From assembly GCA_016717595.1 (NCBI GenBank), contig JADKFE010000011.1, positions 62,001 to 126,000 on the forward strand: a stretch of 64,000 nucleotides of DNA, written 5' to 3'. This document shows, one piece after another, positions 26,584-35,550 of this stretch. Positions within the stretch are counted from its first letter, which is position 1, and every line of letters starts with the position of its first letter. A model generated the notes under the pieces. The model had not been told where the DNA came from. It saw only the letters and a program-made list of their open reading frames with translations, and searched no databases. The position numbers were made by a program, and so were the translations under genes. The DNA comes from Deltaproteobacteria bacterium. GTDB taxonomy: Bacteria; Myxococcota_A; UBA796; CAJQPC01.

Positions 26584-28056
26584 ATGTTCCCCTCTCGCCG
26601 CCTTCTGCTGCTCTCCTTCCTCCTCGTCGCCTGCAAAGGCGAAGACGCGGTCGTGGACGACACCGGCGCGCCGGCCGACGACACCAGCGGCGGCGACGAC
26701 AGCGCCACCGACACCAACCCCAGCGTCGTGCCCGACACCTACAGCTTCGTGAGCGCCTTCGGCGGCGGCAGCTCCGTGGGCTACGACGGGCAGACCTTCC
26801 GCCACCTGCTCATCGAGGACATGAAGGCCCAGCTCAGCGGGCTCACCGGGCGCATCGACGACGGCGAGCTGTTCCCCGTCTCCGGCGACATCGAGGCCGA
26901 GCTCAACTTCTACTTTGAGTTCGACTCCGACACCTCGGGCCTCGTCCCGCACCAGAAGTCCACGAGCGCCGACGCGCTGCAGACCACCTACGATGAGGTC
27001 TCCAGCGGCAAAGACCTCATCGGCAAGATCGCCGGGAACGACGCCGTAGGCCAGCACAAGGACTGGTCCAACGGCCTCGTCGGCTGGGACATCGAGGGCG
27101 ACGACAGCCCCGAGCGCCTCGTGCGCGCCTGGTTCGCCGCCATCGACGCCGCCGCCGTGGCCCGGGCCAACGGCGACGTGCCCCTGGACCCCCGCGGCCA
27201 GCCGATCACCAAGGTGTTCCTCGACGCCCAAGGCCGCGACCACCAGCAGCTCTTGGAGAAGTTTCTCCGCGGCGCCGTGGCCTTCTCCCAAGGTGCGGAC
27301 GACTACCTCGACGACGACCTAGAGGGCAAAGGCCTCAACGCCGACCACGTCGTCGCTGAAGAGGGCAAGCCCTGGACGGCCTTGGAGCACGCCTGGGACG
27401 AGGGCTTCGGCTACTTCGGCGCCAGCGTCGCCTATGGCTCGCTCACCGACGATCAGATCGCCGCCGGGGACCACGACGCCAACCAGGACGGCAAGATCGA
27501 CCTCTTGACCGAGGTGAGCTGGGGCCACTCGGGCAACGCCGCCAAGCGTGATCTGGGCGCTGGCGCCACCGCGCCCACGGACTACACCGCTGAGGCCTGG
27601 GCGGGCTTCGCCGGGGGCCGGGCGCTTCTGGCAGAGACCGCCGGGCAGGGCCTCAGCGCCGATCAGCTCGCCGAGCTCAAGGCCCACCGCGATCAGGCCG
27701 TGCTCGCCTGGGAGAAGGCCATCGCCGCCTCGGTGGTGCACTACATCAACGCCGTGCTCGCCGACATGGCGCTCATGGACACCGAGGCCTACAGCTTCGC
27801 CGACCACGCCAAACACTGGTCGGAGGGCAAAGGGTTCGCCTTGGCGTTTCAGTTCAACCCCCGCTCGCCCCTGAGCGACGCGGACTTCGCCACGCTGCAC
27901 AGCCTGCTGGGTGAGGCCCCGGCCTTAGAGTCCGCCGACGCTGAGGCCCGCGCGGCCTACGCCGACGGCCTCCGCGCCGCGCGTCAGCTCTTGGGCGAGA
28001 CCTACGGCTTCGCGGCCGAGAACCTCGGAGATTCAAATGGTGACGGAGGCTGGTGA
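26584..28056 (+). CDS. DUF4856 lipoprotein, imelysin-associated
   Basis: GGAG at 26573-26576 supports ATG 26584. The 490-residue product has a lipoprotein signal (LLLLSFLLVACKGED, Cys 17), an acidic Thr/Asp linker, and a helical domain starting TYSFVSAFGGGSSVGYDGQTFRHLL. That opening, with the later FSQGADDYLD and WTALEHAWDEGFGYFG, is typical of DUF4856 proteins, which recur beside imelysin and TonB receptors. An extracytoplasmic iron-related role is likely from this association and from the Fur-like sites upstream, but no activity is established. An EF-hand-like DANQDGKIDLLTE lies near residues 300-312. Its end overlaps the imelysin start by 20 bases. Confidence 0.85.
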   Translation: MFPSRRLLLLSFLLVACKGEDAVVDDTGAPADDTSGGDDSATDTNPSVVPDTYSFVSAFGGGSSVGYDGQTFRHLLIEDMKAQLSGLTGRIDDGELFPVSGDIEAELNFYFEFDSDTSGLVPHQKSTSADALQTTYDEVSSGKDLIGKIAGNDAVGQHKDWSNGLVGWDIEGDDSPERLVRAWFAAIDAAAVARANGDVPLDPRGQPITKVFLDAQGRDHQQLLEKFLRGAVAFSQGADDYLDDDLEGKGLNADHVVAEEGKPWTALEHAWDEGFGYFGASVAYGSLTDDQIAAGDHDANQDGKIDLLTEVSWGHSGNAAKRDLGAGATAPTDYTAEAWAGFAGGRALLAETAGQGLSADQLAELKAHRDQAVLAWEKAIAASVVHYINAVLADMALMDTEAYSFADHAKHWSEGKGFALAFQFNPRSPLSDADFATLHSLLGEAPALESADAEARAAYADGLRAARQLLGETYGFAAENLGDSNGDGGW

Positions 28057-29242
28057 TCGCCGCTCGTGGCTGGTGCTGGCTGGGCTGACCGCCCTCGCCG
28101 CGTTTCAGCCTCTGGGCTGTGAGCAGAAGGGCAAAGGTGACTCCGCCCTCGGCGCGTCGCTCAGCGCGCTCTTGGAGAGCGCCGGTCCCAACGTGATCGT
28201 GCCCGCCTTGGCGGACGCCGAGGCCAAGGCGCTGGCGCTGGACGAGGCCCTGGCGCGGTTAGAGGCCACGCTGACCGCCGGAGACGACCCCGCCGCCGAC
28301 CAGCTCGCCGCGCAAGAGGCCTGGCGCGCGGTGATGTCGAGCTGGCAGCGTGTGGAGCTGATGCAGCTCGGGCCCCTGGGCTCGTCTCTGACCGCGCTCG
28401 GCGGCGAAGACCTGCGCGACGAGGTCTACTCGTGGCCGAGCGTGAACCCCTGCCGCGTGGACCAGGTCACCGCCGATGGCAGCTACGCCAAAGACACCTT
28501 CTTCACCGAGAGCCTCGTGAACACCACGGGCCTCGACGCCCTGGAGCACCTGCTCTTCGCCGCCGCCGAGAACGTCTGCCCGGCGCAGGTGACGCCGAAC
28601 GCCGACGGCGCCTGGGAGGCCCTGGGCCCGGACGAGGTCGCGCGCCGCCGCGTCGATTACGCCCGCGTGCTCACCGCCGGGGTGCTCACCGCGCTCGACG
28701 ACGCCCAGGCCCGTTTTGTGGACGACGGCTTCTCGAAGGCCCTCGCCCTGGACGACCCAAACACCCCCTACGAGAGCGAGCAGCAGGCGCTGAACGCCGT
28801 CTACGACGCGCTCTTTTACCTAGAGCTCAGCACCAAAGACAAGAAGCTCGCCACGCCCCTTGGCCTACGCGACTGCGGCGAGACGATCTGCCCCGATGAC
28901 CTGGAGCACCTGCCCAGCGGCTTCGGCGGCCCGGCCATCGCCGCGAACCTCGCCGGGTTCCGCGCCTTGTACACCGGCCAAGACGGCCCAGGCGTGGACG
29001 ATCTGCTGGTTGAGCTGGGCCACGGCGAGGTGAACGACGCGGTGATCGCCGGGCTCAACGACGCCGACGCCGCCGTCGCCGCCCTGGGCGACACGCCGCT
29101 CGCGGAGCTGCTCGTGAATGAGCCCGAGAAGGTGCTCGCCGCCCACGACGCGGTGAAGGTGGTCACCGATCTGCTCAAGGGCGACGTCGCGACGCTGTTG
29201 GCCCTGCAGATCCCCGCCGAGGCCGCTGGCGACAACGACTGA
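28037..29242 (+). CDS. Imelysin-family (M75-like) lipoprotein
   Basis: The 401-residue product has a lipoprotein signal (LVLAGLTALAAFQPLGC) and the imelysin fold signature GLDALEHLLF, matching the conserved GxxAxEHxxF region of the family. It also contains AWRAVMSSWQRVELMQLGPLG near the N-terminus, another hallmark. Imelysins (IrpA and relatives) are iron-regulated periplasmic or outer-membrane proteins tied to iron uptake, although peptidase activity is doubtful in most. ATG 28037 lies inside the DUF4856 gene, so expression is coupled. A short pair of Cys (CGETIC) may form a disulfide. Confidence 0.9.
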   Translation: MVTEAGDRRSWLVLAGLTALAAFQPLGCEQKGKGDSALGASLSALLESAGPNVIVPALADAEAKALALDEALARLEATLTAGDDPAADQLAAQEAWRAVMSSWQRVELMQLGPLGSSLTALGGEDLRDEVYSWPSVNPCRVDQVTADGSYAKDTFFTESLVNTTGLDALEHLLFAAAENVCPAQVTPNADGAWEALGPDEVARRRVDYARVLTAGVLTALDDAQARFVDDGFSKALALDDPNTPYESEQQALNAVYDALFYLELSTKDKKLATPLGLRDCGETICPDDLEHLPSGFGGPAIAANLAGFRALYTGQDGPGVDDLLVELGHGEVNDAVIAGLNDADAAVAALGDTPLAELLVNEPEKVLAAHDAVKVVTDLLKGDVATLLALQIPAEAAGDND

Positions 29243-29254
29243 TCGAGGCAAAGT

Positions 29255-32200
29255 GTGGCCACGCCGCCCCTGGAGCACCTGGTGAGCCTGCTCCTCGCGC
29301 CGTTCACCGACGCGGGGAGCCGCACGTTCTGGCCGGGCCTCGCGCTCACGGCCCTCGTCGCCGCTTGGTTCGCCAGAGTTCAGCCTTGGAGGGCGTCGTG
29401 GACGCAGCTTCTGGCCCTCACGAGGCACCCCTCGACCCGCCTGGACGTGCAGCTCCTCCTCGCGCGGCAGCTCCTTCGTGGCCTCCGCGGCGTGGCGGCC
29501 ACGGGCGGCGCCTTCGCCGTCGCGGCTTGGATCGTGCTGCGTCTGGACCACAGCCTCGGCGCGCCGACGCCCCTCACCCTCTCCCCCGCCCTCCTGGCCG
29601 TCGTCTACAGCCTCACCTTGTTCATCGCCTGGGACGCCAGCCGCTTCGCCGCCCACTGGCTGATGCACAAGCTCCCGTTCTTGTGGGCGTTCCATCAGGT
29701 TCACCACTCCGCCGAGCGCCTGAGCCCCCTCACCTTTCACCGCGTTCACCCCGTCGAGTCGTTGATCTACGACCTGCGCGGGGCGCTCACCACGGGCGCC
29801 GTCGCGGGGCTGTTCTTCTGGCTCACCCGGGGCCAGGCCGAGGCGCTGACGCTGTTGGGCGTGCCGGCCTTGGGCCTCGCCTTGAACGTGTTGACCGGCA
29901 ACCTGCGCCACTCCGAGCTGTGGGTGCGTTTCCCGCCCGCCGTCGAGGGCTGGCTGATGAGCCCCGCCCAGCACCAGCTTCACCACAGCGCCGCGCCGGA
30001 GCACGTCGACAAGAACCTCGGCACCTGGCTGGCCTGCTGGGATCGCCTCGCCGGGAGCCTCGTGATCTCCGAGTCGCCTCCCCTCACCTTCGGCCTGCCC
30101 GCGGGTGAACGAAACCACCGGGACGACCTGCTCTCGGCCTTGTTTGGGCCCTTCATCGGGGCGGCCAAGGCGCTCATTGGCCCCCGCGCCCTCGCCGCTT
30201 TGGGCCTCCTCACCGCCCAGGCCGCCCAGGCCCAAGATCCCGAGGAGACCCCGGCCGAGCCCGCTGAGGAGACCCCGCCGCGCCCCCGCGGTGAAGGGGT
30301 CGGCGCCGAGATCCTCATCTACGCTGAAGACGGCACGCCCCGGGTCGCCGGCTCCGCCCACCGCGTGGATGAAGAGACCTTAGAGCGCTTTGAGTACGAC
30401 AACGTCGAGCGAGTGCTCGCTGAGGTCCCCGGCGTGAGCACCCGCGGCGAGGACGGCTACGGCCTGCGCCCCAACATCGGCATGCGCGGCGCGTCCAGCG
30501 ACCGCAGCGCCAAGGTCACGCTCATGGAGGACGGGGTGCTCTTCGCCCCGGCCCCCTACGCCGCCCCCGCCGCCTACTACTTCCCGATGAGCACCCGCCT
30601 GGTCGGCGTCGAGGTGTTTAAGGGCCCCGCCGCCACCCGTTTTGGCCCCCAGACCGTCGGCGGCGCGATCAACCTGCTCACCCGCCGCGCGCCGGTGGGC
30701 TTGGACTACGGCCTCGACCTCGCGGGCGGCCAGTACCGCTCAGGAAAAGCCGCTGGATACCTTGGCTTTGGCGACGAGCGCGCGGGCCTGCTCATCGACG
30801 CCGCCCAGCTCTCCACCGCCGGGTTCAAAGAGCTCGACGGCGGCGGCCCCACGGGTTTCCAGCGCGGCGAGATGATGGTGAAGGGGCGCCTGCGCCTCGG
30901 CGCGGAGGGTGTGCTGGAGCTCAAGCTCGGCCTCTCGGACGAGACCTCCCACGAGACCTACCTCGGCCTCTCCGCCTCGGACTACGCCGAGGATCCCCTG
31001 CGCCGCTACGCCGCCAGCGCCAACGACCTCATGCGCTGGACCCGCACCCAGGCCGAGCTCTCGTGGTCGGCGCCCCTGGGCGAGCAGGTGGTCACCCGCA
31101 CCGTCCTTTACCACCACTACCTCACCCGAAGCTGGACCCGCCTCGACCGCTTCAACGAGGGCCCCGACCTCCACGATCTCCTCCAGACCGACCCCTCAAG
31201 CGGCCAAGGGGCGCTCTACCTCTCCATCCTGCGCGGCGACGAAGACAGCGCCAGCCTCGACGACGCCTTGGCCTTGGCCACGAACGACCGCCGCTTTCAC
31301 AGCGCCGGGCTGCAGTCCACGGCGCGCTGGTCCGTCGGCGGCGAGACGATCGGCTCGGATCTCGAGCTCGGCCTGCGCCTGCACGTCGACAGCGTCGCCC
31401 GCGTTCACACCCAAGACCTGTGGATGATGACCGACGGGGCGCTGGTGCGCGCGGATGCCCCCACCACCACGACCCTCGACTCCGACGCCTGGGCCCAGGC
31501 CCTCGCCGCCCATGTGCATGAGGACCTGCGCATCGGCGAGGTTCACGTCTTGCCCGGCCTCCGCGCCGAGCTCATCCGCAGCCAACGGATCGACGTCGGC
31601 GCTGAGGTGCTTGACCCGCGCCTCGCCGGGATCCTCCTGCCCGGGATCGGCGCCTTGGCCCCCCTCGGCCCCTGGCTCGACGTCTTCGCCGGGAGCACCC
31701 GCGGCTTCTCCCCGGCCTCTCCCGGGCGATCCCGTCGAGGTCAAGCCCGAGACGGCCTGGTCCAACGAGCTCGGCCTCCGCCACCACCAGGGCGCCCGCC
31801 ACGCCGAGCTCGTCGGCTTCTTCAACGCCTATCAGAACCTCACCGGCCAATGCACCCTCTCCGGCGGCTGCCTCGGCGACGACATCGACCGCCAGTTCAA
31901 CGGCGGCGCCGCCTGGATCTCCGGCGTCGAGCTCGTCGCGGGGAGCGCGCTGTTTCTGCCCGACGGCTCGGAGCTCTCCGGCCAGGCCACCTACAGCTAC
32001 ACCCGGGCCCGGTTCCAGACCGGCTTTGTCTCCGACTTCCCGCAGTTTGGCGACGTCTCGCCGGGCGACAGCCTGCCCTATGTCCCCGAGCACCAGGCCA
32101 GCGCGCGGCTCGTCTGGAGCCATCGGGTGCTCGATGTCGGCGTCGGCGGCAGCTTCCGCAGCGGCATGTTGGACAAGGCCGGCACCTTCCCCGTCACCGA

Positions 32201-32426
32201 GGCCGACGTCCCGCCGCTGTTTCTCCTCGACGCCTCGTTGAGCGCCCAGGCCACGGATCGCCTGCGGGTGTACGCCACGGGCACAAACCTCACGCGCTCC
32301 GACGCTCTGGTCTCGTGGCGACCCTTCGGCGCGCGGCCCACGGCGCCGATGACGATCATGGTCGGCCTCAAGGTGGGACCGCCGGAACCCAAGGATGAGG
32401 CCGCTGTCTCGTCTGGGGCACCCTGA
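29255..32426 (+). CDS. Fatty-acid-hydroxylase-type domain joined in frame to a TonB-dependent receptor (frameshift near 31721)
   Basis: The GTG at 29255 begins 13 bases after imelysin. Residues 1-300 form a membrane hydroxylase/sterol-desaturase-type domain with His boxes HWLMH (134-138), HQVHH (147-151) and HQLHH (240-244), which bind a di-iron centre in that family. Without any stop, a signal-peptide-like stretch (RALAALGLLTAQAAQAQD, ~311-328) leads into a receptor plug (~370-490, NIGMRGASSDRSAKVTLMEDGV, VGGAINLL) and barrel. The barrel frame breaks near 31721 (one extra C in tctcccggg) and resumes as PGDPVEVKPETAWSNELGLR; corrected length is 1056 residues. It may be a real fusion, or two genes whose boundary was lost to another indel. 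No ATG lies near the junction. Confidence 0.75.
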
Positions 32427-32455
32427 GCCCACCGCTCAAAGCCCCGGAGCCCTCC

Positions 32456-32722
32456 ATGCGCCTTCTCACCCTCGCGCTCGTCTTCGTCGCGCCGTCGATC
32501 ACCCTCGCCCAAGAGTCCACCCCGGAGGTCCCCGCGCCGGGCTTTCAGTACGCCGAGCGCACCGTGGTCGAGTTCGACAAAGCGCTGGAGCTTGAGGGTG
32601 AGCTGGTGAAACCCACCGGGCAGACGGTCTTGGAGCGCCGCACCGCCAACTTCGGGCAAATGATCCGCCTTCGCGCCGATTTTGACGCCGAGCTCGCCGA
32701 CTCCACGCGGCAGATTCAGTGA
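32456..32722 (+). CDS. Small secreted CglF/GltF-like protein, copy 1
   Basis: ATG 32456 has GGAG seven bases upstream. The 88-residue product has a signal peptide (MRLLTLALVFVAPSITLAQE) and a short domain VEFDKALELEGELVKPTGQ...LERRTANFGQMIRLRADFDAEL. It is clearly paralogous to the protein at 33047: shared GELVKPxG, LxRxxANF and IRxDFxxEx blocks. This block is the hallmark of CglF (GltF), a small envelope protein of the M. xanthus gliding cluster found directly before gltG. It sits only 29 bases after the iron operon's receptor gene with no terminator between, so it may be co-transcribed with that operon. Confidence 0.65.
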   Translation: MRLLTLALVFVAPSITLAQESTPEVPAPGFQYAERTVVEFDKALELEGELVKPTGQTVLERRTANFGQMIRLRADFDAELADSTRQIQ

Positions 32723-33046
32723 TCGTGAAGATCCTGGAACCTGCCCCGCGGCGTGGGGTCGAAGCGCAAATGCCCCTCTGCGCTCGCCCCACACGCGCCG
32801 TCTTCGCCGCCCGACGCGGCCTTGACGTGCTCGTGACCGATCCGCGCTTGCCCAGCGCGCAAAGATCAGGCAAGCATAAGGACTTCTGCTCACCGCTCAG
32901 GGTTGATCTCGGGCCAATCCCGATCACCCCAAAGGCCGCCTGCGCGAAACTTCACGCCAAAGCGTTGCAAAGCCTCCCTGCGCGGCCCCAAAGCCGACTA
33001 TAATCTCCCCCCTGCCGTCGGAACCCCTCACCTCAAGAGGCACACC
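32723..33046. other. 324-base intergenic gap between the two CglF-like genes
   Basis: No gene is supported here. It contains a small inverted repeat (agcgca 32763-32768 with tgcgct 32779-32784) without a T run, and a promoter -10 at its 3' end (listed separately). Base composition is less GC-rich than the neighbours. Confidence 0.6.
32999..33004 (+). promoter_or_regulatory. Consensus -10 element before the CglF-GltG genes
   Basis: A perfect TATAAT stands 42 bases before ATG 33047, with no good -35 at 16-18 bases (TTGCAA at 32965 is too far). It implies a separate promoter for the F-G part of the cluster. Confidence 0.45.
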
Positions 33047-33328
33047 ATGAACGTCCGTCGCCTGATGACGCCCTTCGCCGCCCTCACCGTGGGCCTGCTC
33101 TTCGCCACCCCGGCCCTCGCCCAGGACGAAGAAGCCGAAGGAGACCGCAAGGTCTCCTACAAGGCCCGCACCGAGATCGACTTCGAAGGCGTCGATGTCT
33201 CCGGTGAGCTCGTGAAGCCGAACGGCGCGCTCCTCCTCGACCGCAAGCGGGCCAACTTCAACCCGCTGATCAAGATCCGTCAGGACTTCAACGAAGAGAT
33301 GGATCAGTCGGTCAACCAGATCAAGTAG
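33047..33328 (+). CDS. cglF: Small secreted CglF/GltF-like protein, copy 2
   Basis: ATG 33047 has AGAGG six bases upstream; the frame is open further upstream but that part is not protein-like. The 93-residue product has a signal peptide ending ATPALAQD and the conserved domain YKARTEIDFEGVDVSGELVKP...LLLDRKRANFNPLIKIRQDFNEEMDQS. This conserved small family lies directly upstream of GltG-type FHA/TonB proteins in Myxococcota, as here (69 bases to the next ATG). CglF is required for gliding in M. xanthus and is thought to act in the envelope part of the machine. Of the two copies, this is the better candidate orthologue by position. Confidence 0.68.
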   Translation: MNVRRLMTPFAALTVGLLFATPALAQDEEAEGDRKVSYKARTEIDFEGVDVSGELVKPNGALLLDRKRANFNPLIKIRQDFNEEMDQSVNQIK

Positions 33329-33397
33329 CGGCGTCGCCTCGGCGCGCCTCCCTGCACACGTTTCTCGCGCGACCCCCGTCGCGCCATGAGGGATCCT

Positions 33398-35362
33398 ATG
33401 GCGGACACTCCTGTGTTGACCTTTGAGGTCTTCCGCGGCAATCAGCTCATTCAACGCCAGGAGCTCTCCGCGGAGAGCGTGACCATCGGCAAAGGCCCCG
33501 CCGCGATGCTGCGCATCGAGGACGACGCCTTGGCGGATCTCCAGGCGGTCATCAACATCAACGACGACGGCACCGTCCAGCTCCTCGACCTCGTGGGTGA
33601 AGGCACCCTGGTCAACGGCGCGCCGATGGTGAACGCTGAGCTCCGGAACGGCGACTCCGTCGAGATCGGCGCCATCCGCGTCGTGATCGGCATCCCCAAC
33701 GCCGAGGCCTTCGCTGACGAAGAGGCCACCCAGATCGGCCGCGCCGACAAGGCCGAGGGCGTGAACGACGAGGTCACCGAGCACACGGCGCCGGGCCTGC
33801 CCGCTGACGCCGCCGCCGCGGGCGCCGCCGCCGCCGCGGGTGAGGCCGCCTCCGAGGGCACTGAAGACGTCATGGCGTTTGTCATGCGCTCGGGCACCTC
33901 CCAGTCGGATCTCGGCCACGACCGCGCCCAGCCCCCGGTGCTGGAGGTCGTCGAGATCTACTCCGACATCGTGCTCGACGTGAAGCACTACGCCAAGGGC
34001 TCCAAGCCGGTCACCATCGGCTCGTCCACGGGCTTCCGCTGGCGCGTCGCGGGCTCGCCCATCGCTTGGGTTCCGCCGTGGTTCTCCAAGGTCGCCCCGT
34101 TCTTGGCCCCGACGATCTCCGAGGCTGAAGAGGAGTGGCGCACCGAGTTCTACGTCCCCAACGAGAACCTGCCCAACGATGAGTTCCAGCTCTTCACCTG
34201 GGAAGGCGGCTCTTGGTACGCCAACGTCTCCGCCAAGTGGGACGGCTTCGTCGACATCGGCGAGACCCGCCACACCCTGCAAGAGATGCGCGAGAAGGGC
34301 AAGGCCACCGCGGCTGGCGCGGGCATGTGGAAGGTGGAGGTCGCCGACAACACCCGCCTCATGGTGGACATCGGCAACGTCGTCTTCTTCGCCCAGGTCG
34401 TCCCGGCCGCCAAGAAGGTCGTCACCAAGCTCACCGACGACCTCGACTACCCCTTCTTGGGCTTCTTCTCCTTCGCGTTCTTCTTGGGCCTGATGTTCGG
34501 TATCTACGTCATCAACGCGCCCCCGCGGCCCGAGAGCGACGTGATCGAGCTGCCCGACCGCTTCGTGGAGCTCCTCTTGGAGCAGCCCCCCGAGCCCCCG
34601 CCGGACGTCAAGAAGCCCGACCAGAACCCCGACGCGGGCGAAGGCGCCAAGGCCAAGCGCGAAGAGGGCAAGGTCGGCAAAAAAGACGCCAAGATGGAGA
34701 AGGCCAAGGGCGACAAGGTCGAGATGAACAAGCAGCAGGTCGACCGTGAGATCGCGGAGAACGCCGGCGTGCTCGGCGCGATGCGTGATGGCGGCGAGAT
34801 GGACGGCGTGTTCGGCACCTCCGGCCTCAACTCCAACATCACCGGCGGCGTCGGCGGCCTCATCGGCGCCAAGGGCACGCAGATCGGCTCCGGCGGTCTC
34901 GGCTCTCGTGGCTCAGGCCTCGGCGGCGGCGGCACGGCGGACGGCCTCGGCGGTCTCGGCACCAAGGGCCGCGGCTCAGGCGCCTCGGGCTACGGCGAGG
35001 GCGGCGGCAACTTCGGCCAGAAGTCTGAGGGTGGTATCTCCCGCATCGGCGGCGATCCCATCATCCTCGGCGCGCTCGACAAGGCCCTCATCGACGAGGT
35101 GATCAAGCGCAACATGAACCAGATCCGGTACTGCTACCAGCGCGAGCTGACCAAGAACCCGGAGCTGGGCGGCAAGATCGTCGTGAAGTTCGTCATCGCG
35201 AAGGACGGCACGGTGTCCTCGGCCACCACGAAGTCCACCACGATGGGCAGCCCCGCCGTTGAGGACTGCATCAACGGCCGCTTCTTACGCTTCAAGTTCC
35301 CCGAGCCCAAGGGCGGCGGCATCGTCATCGTGTCGTACCCCTTCATCTTCTCCCCGGGCTAA
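33398..35362 (+). CDS. gltG: GltG/PglI-like FHA-TM-TonB envelope protein
   Basis: ATG 33398 is preferred over 33386 because a gaggg sequence sits about seven bases upstream of it. The 654-residue protein has an N-terminal FHA domain (~7-98, SVTIGKGPAAMLRIEDD, GTLVNGAPMVNAELRNGDSVEIG), which binds phosphothreonine in the cytoplasm, and a second beta-rich domain (~180-335). One membrane helix (~351-372) precedes a periplasmic Pro/Lys-rich and Gly-rich arm (~373-550) and a TonB-type AgmX/PglI C-terminal domain (~555-652, RNMNQIRYCYQRELTKNPELGGKIVVKFVIAKDGTV). This is the plan of GltG and NfsG, which link the inner-membrane motor to outer-membrane parts. A terminator follows. Confidence 0.85.
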   Translation: MADTPVLTFEVFRGNQLIQRQELSAESVTIGKGPAAMLRIEDDALADLQAVININDDGTVQLLDLVGEGTLVNGAPMVNAELRNGDSVEIGAIRVVIGIPNAEAFADEEATQIGRADKAEGVNDEVTEHTAPGLPADAAAAGAAAAAGEAASEGTEDVMAFVMRSGTSQSDLGHDRAQPPVLEVVEIYSDIVLDVKHYAKGSKPVTIGSSTGFRWRVAGSPIAWVPPWFSKVAPFLAPTISEAEEEWRTEFYVPNENLPNDEFQLFTWEGGSWYANVSAKWDGFVDIGETRHTLQEMREKGKATAAGAGMWKVEVADNTRLMVDIGNVVFFAQVVPAAKKVVTKLTDDLDYPFLGFFSFAFFLGLMFGIYVINAPPRPESDVIELPDRFVELLLEQPPEPPPDVKKPDQNPDAGEGAKAKREEGKVGKKDAKMEKAKGDKVEMNKQQVDREIAENAGVLGAMRDGGEMDGVFGTSGLNSNITGGVGGLIGAKGTQIGSGGLGSRGSGLGGGGTADGLGGLGTKGRGSGASGYGEGGGNFGQKSEGGISRIGGDPIILGALDKALIDEVIKRNMNQIRYCYQRELTKNPELGGKIVVKFVIAKDGTVSSATTKSTTMGSPAVEDCINGRFLRFKFPEPKGGGIVIVSYPFIFSPG

Positions 35363-35383
35363 ACCCTGGTGTGAGCTCAAGAG

Positions 35384-35415
35384 GCCCCGGTCAGCGTCGC
35401 TGGCCGGGGCTTTTT
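35384..35415 (+). terminator. Rho-independent terminator after the GltG-like gene
   Basis: A long stem (gccccggtcagcg/cgctggccggggc, one G-T pair) is followed by ttttt. It separates the GltG-like gene from the CglE-like gene. Confidence 0.88.
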
Positions 35416-35550
35416 GTTGGTGAGCAGAGGCGGAGACTCCTTGAGCGCGGGGATCCTCTTCGTGTCGCGCGCTGGTGAAATCACCGCCTTCATCTTCCCA
35501 CCCCCCCAAGACCTGTGTTAATCATGCTGTCTTCTGTGAGGTACCCCCAG

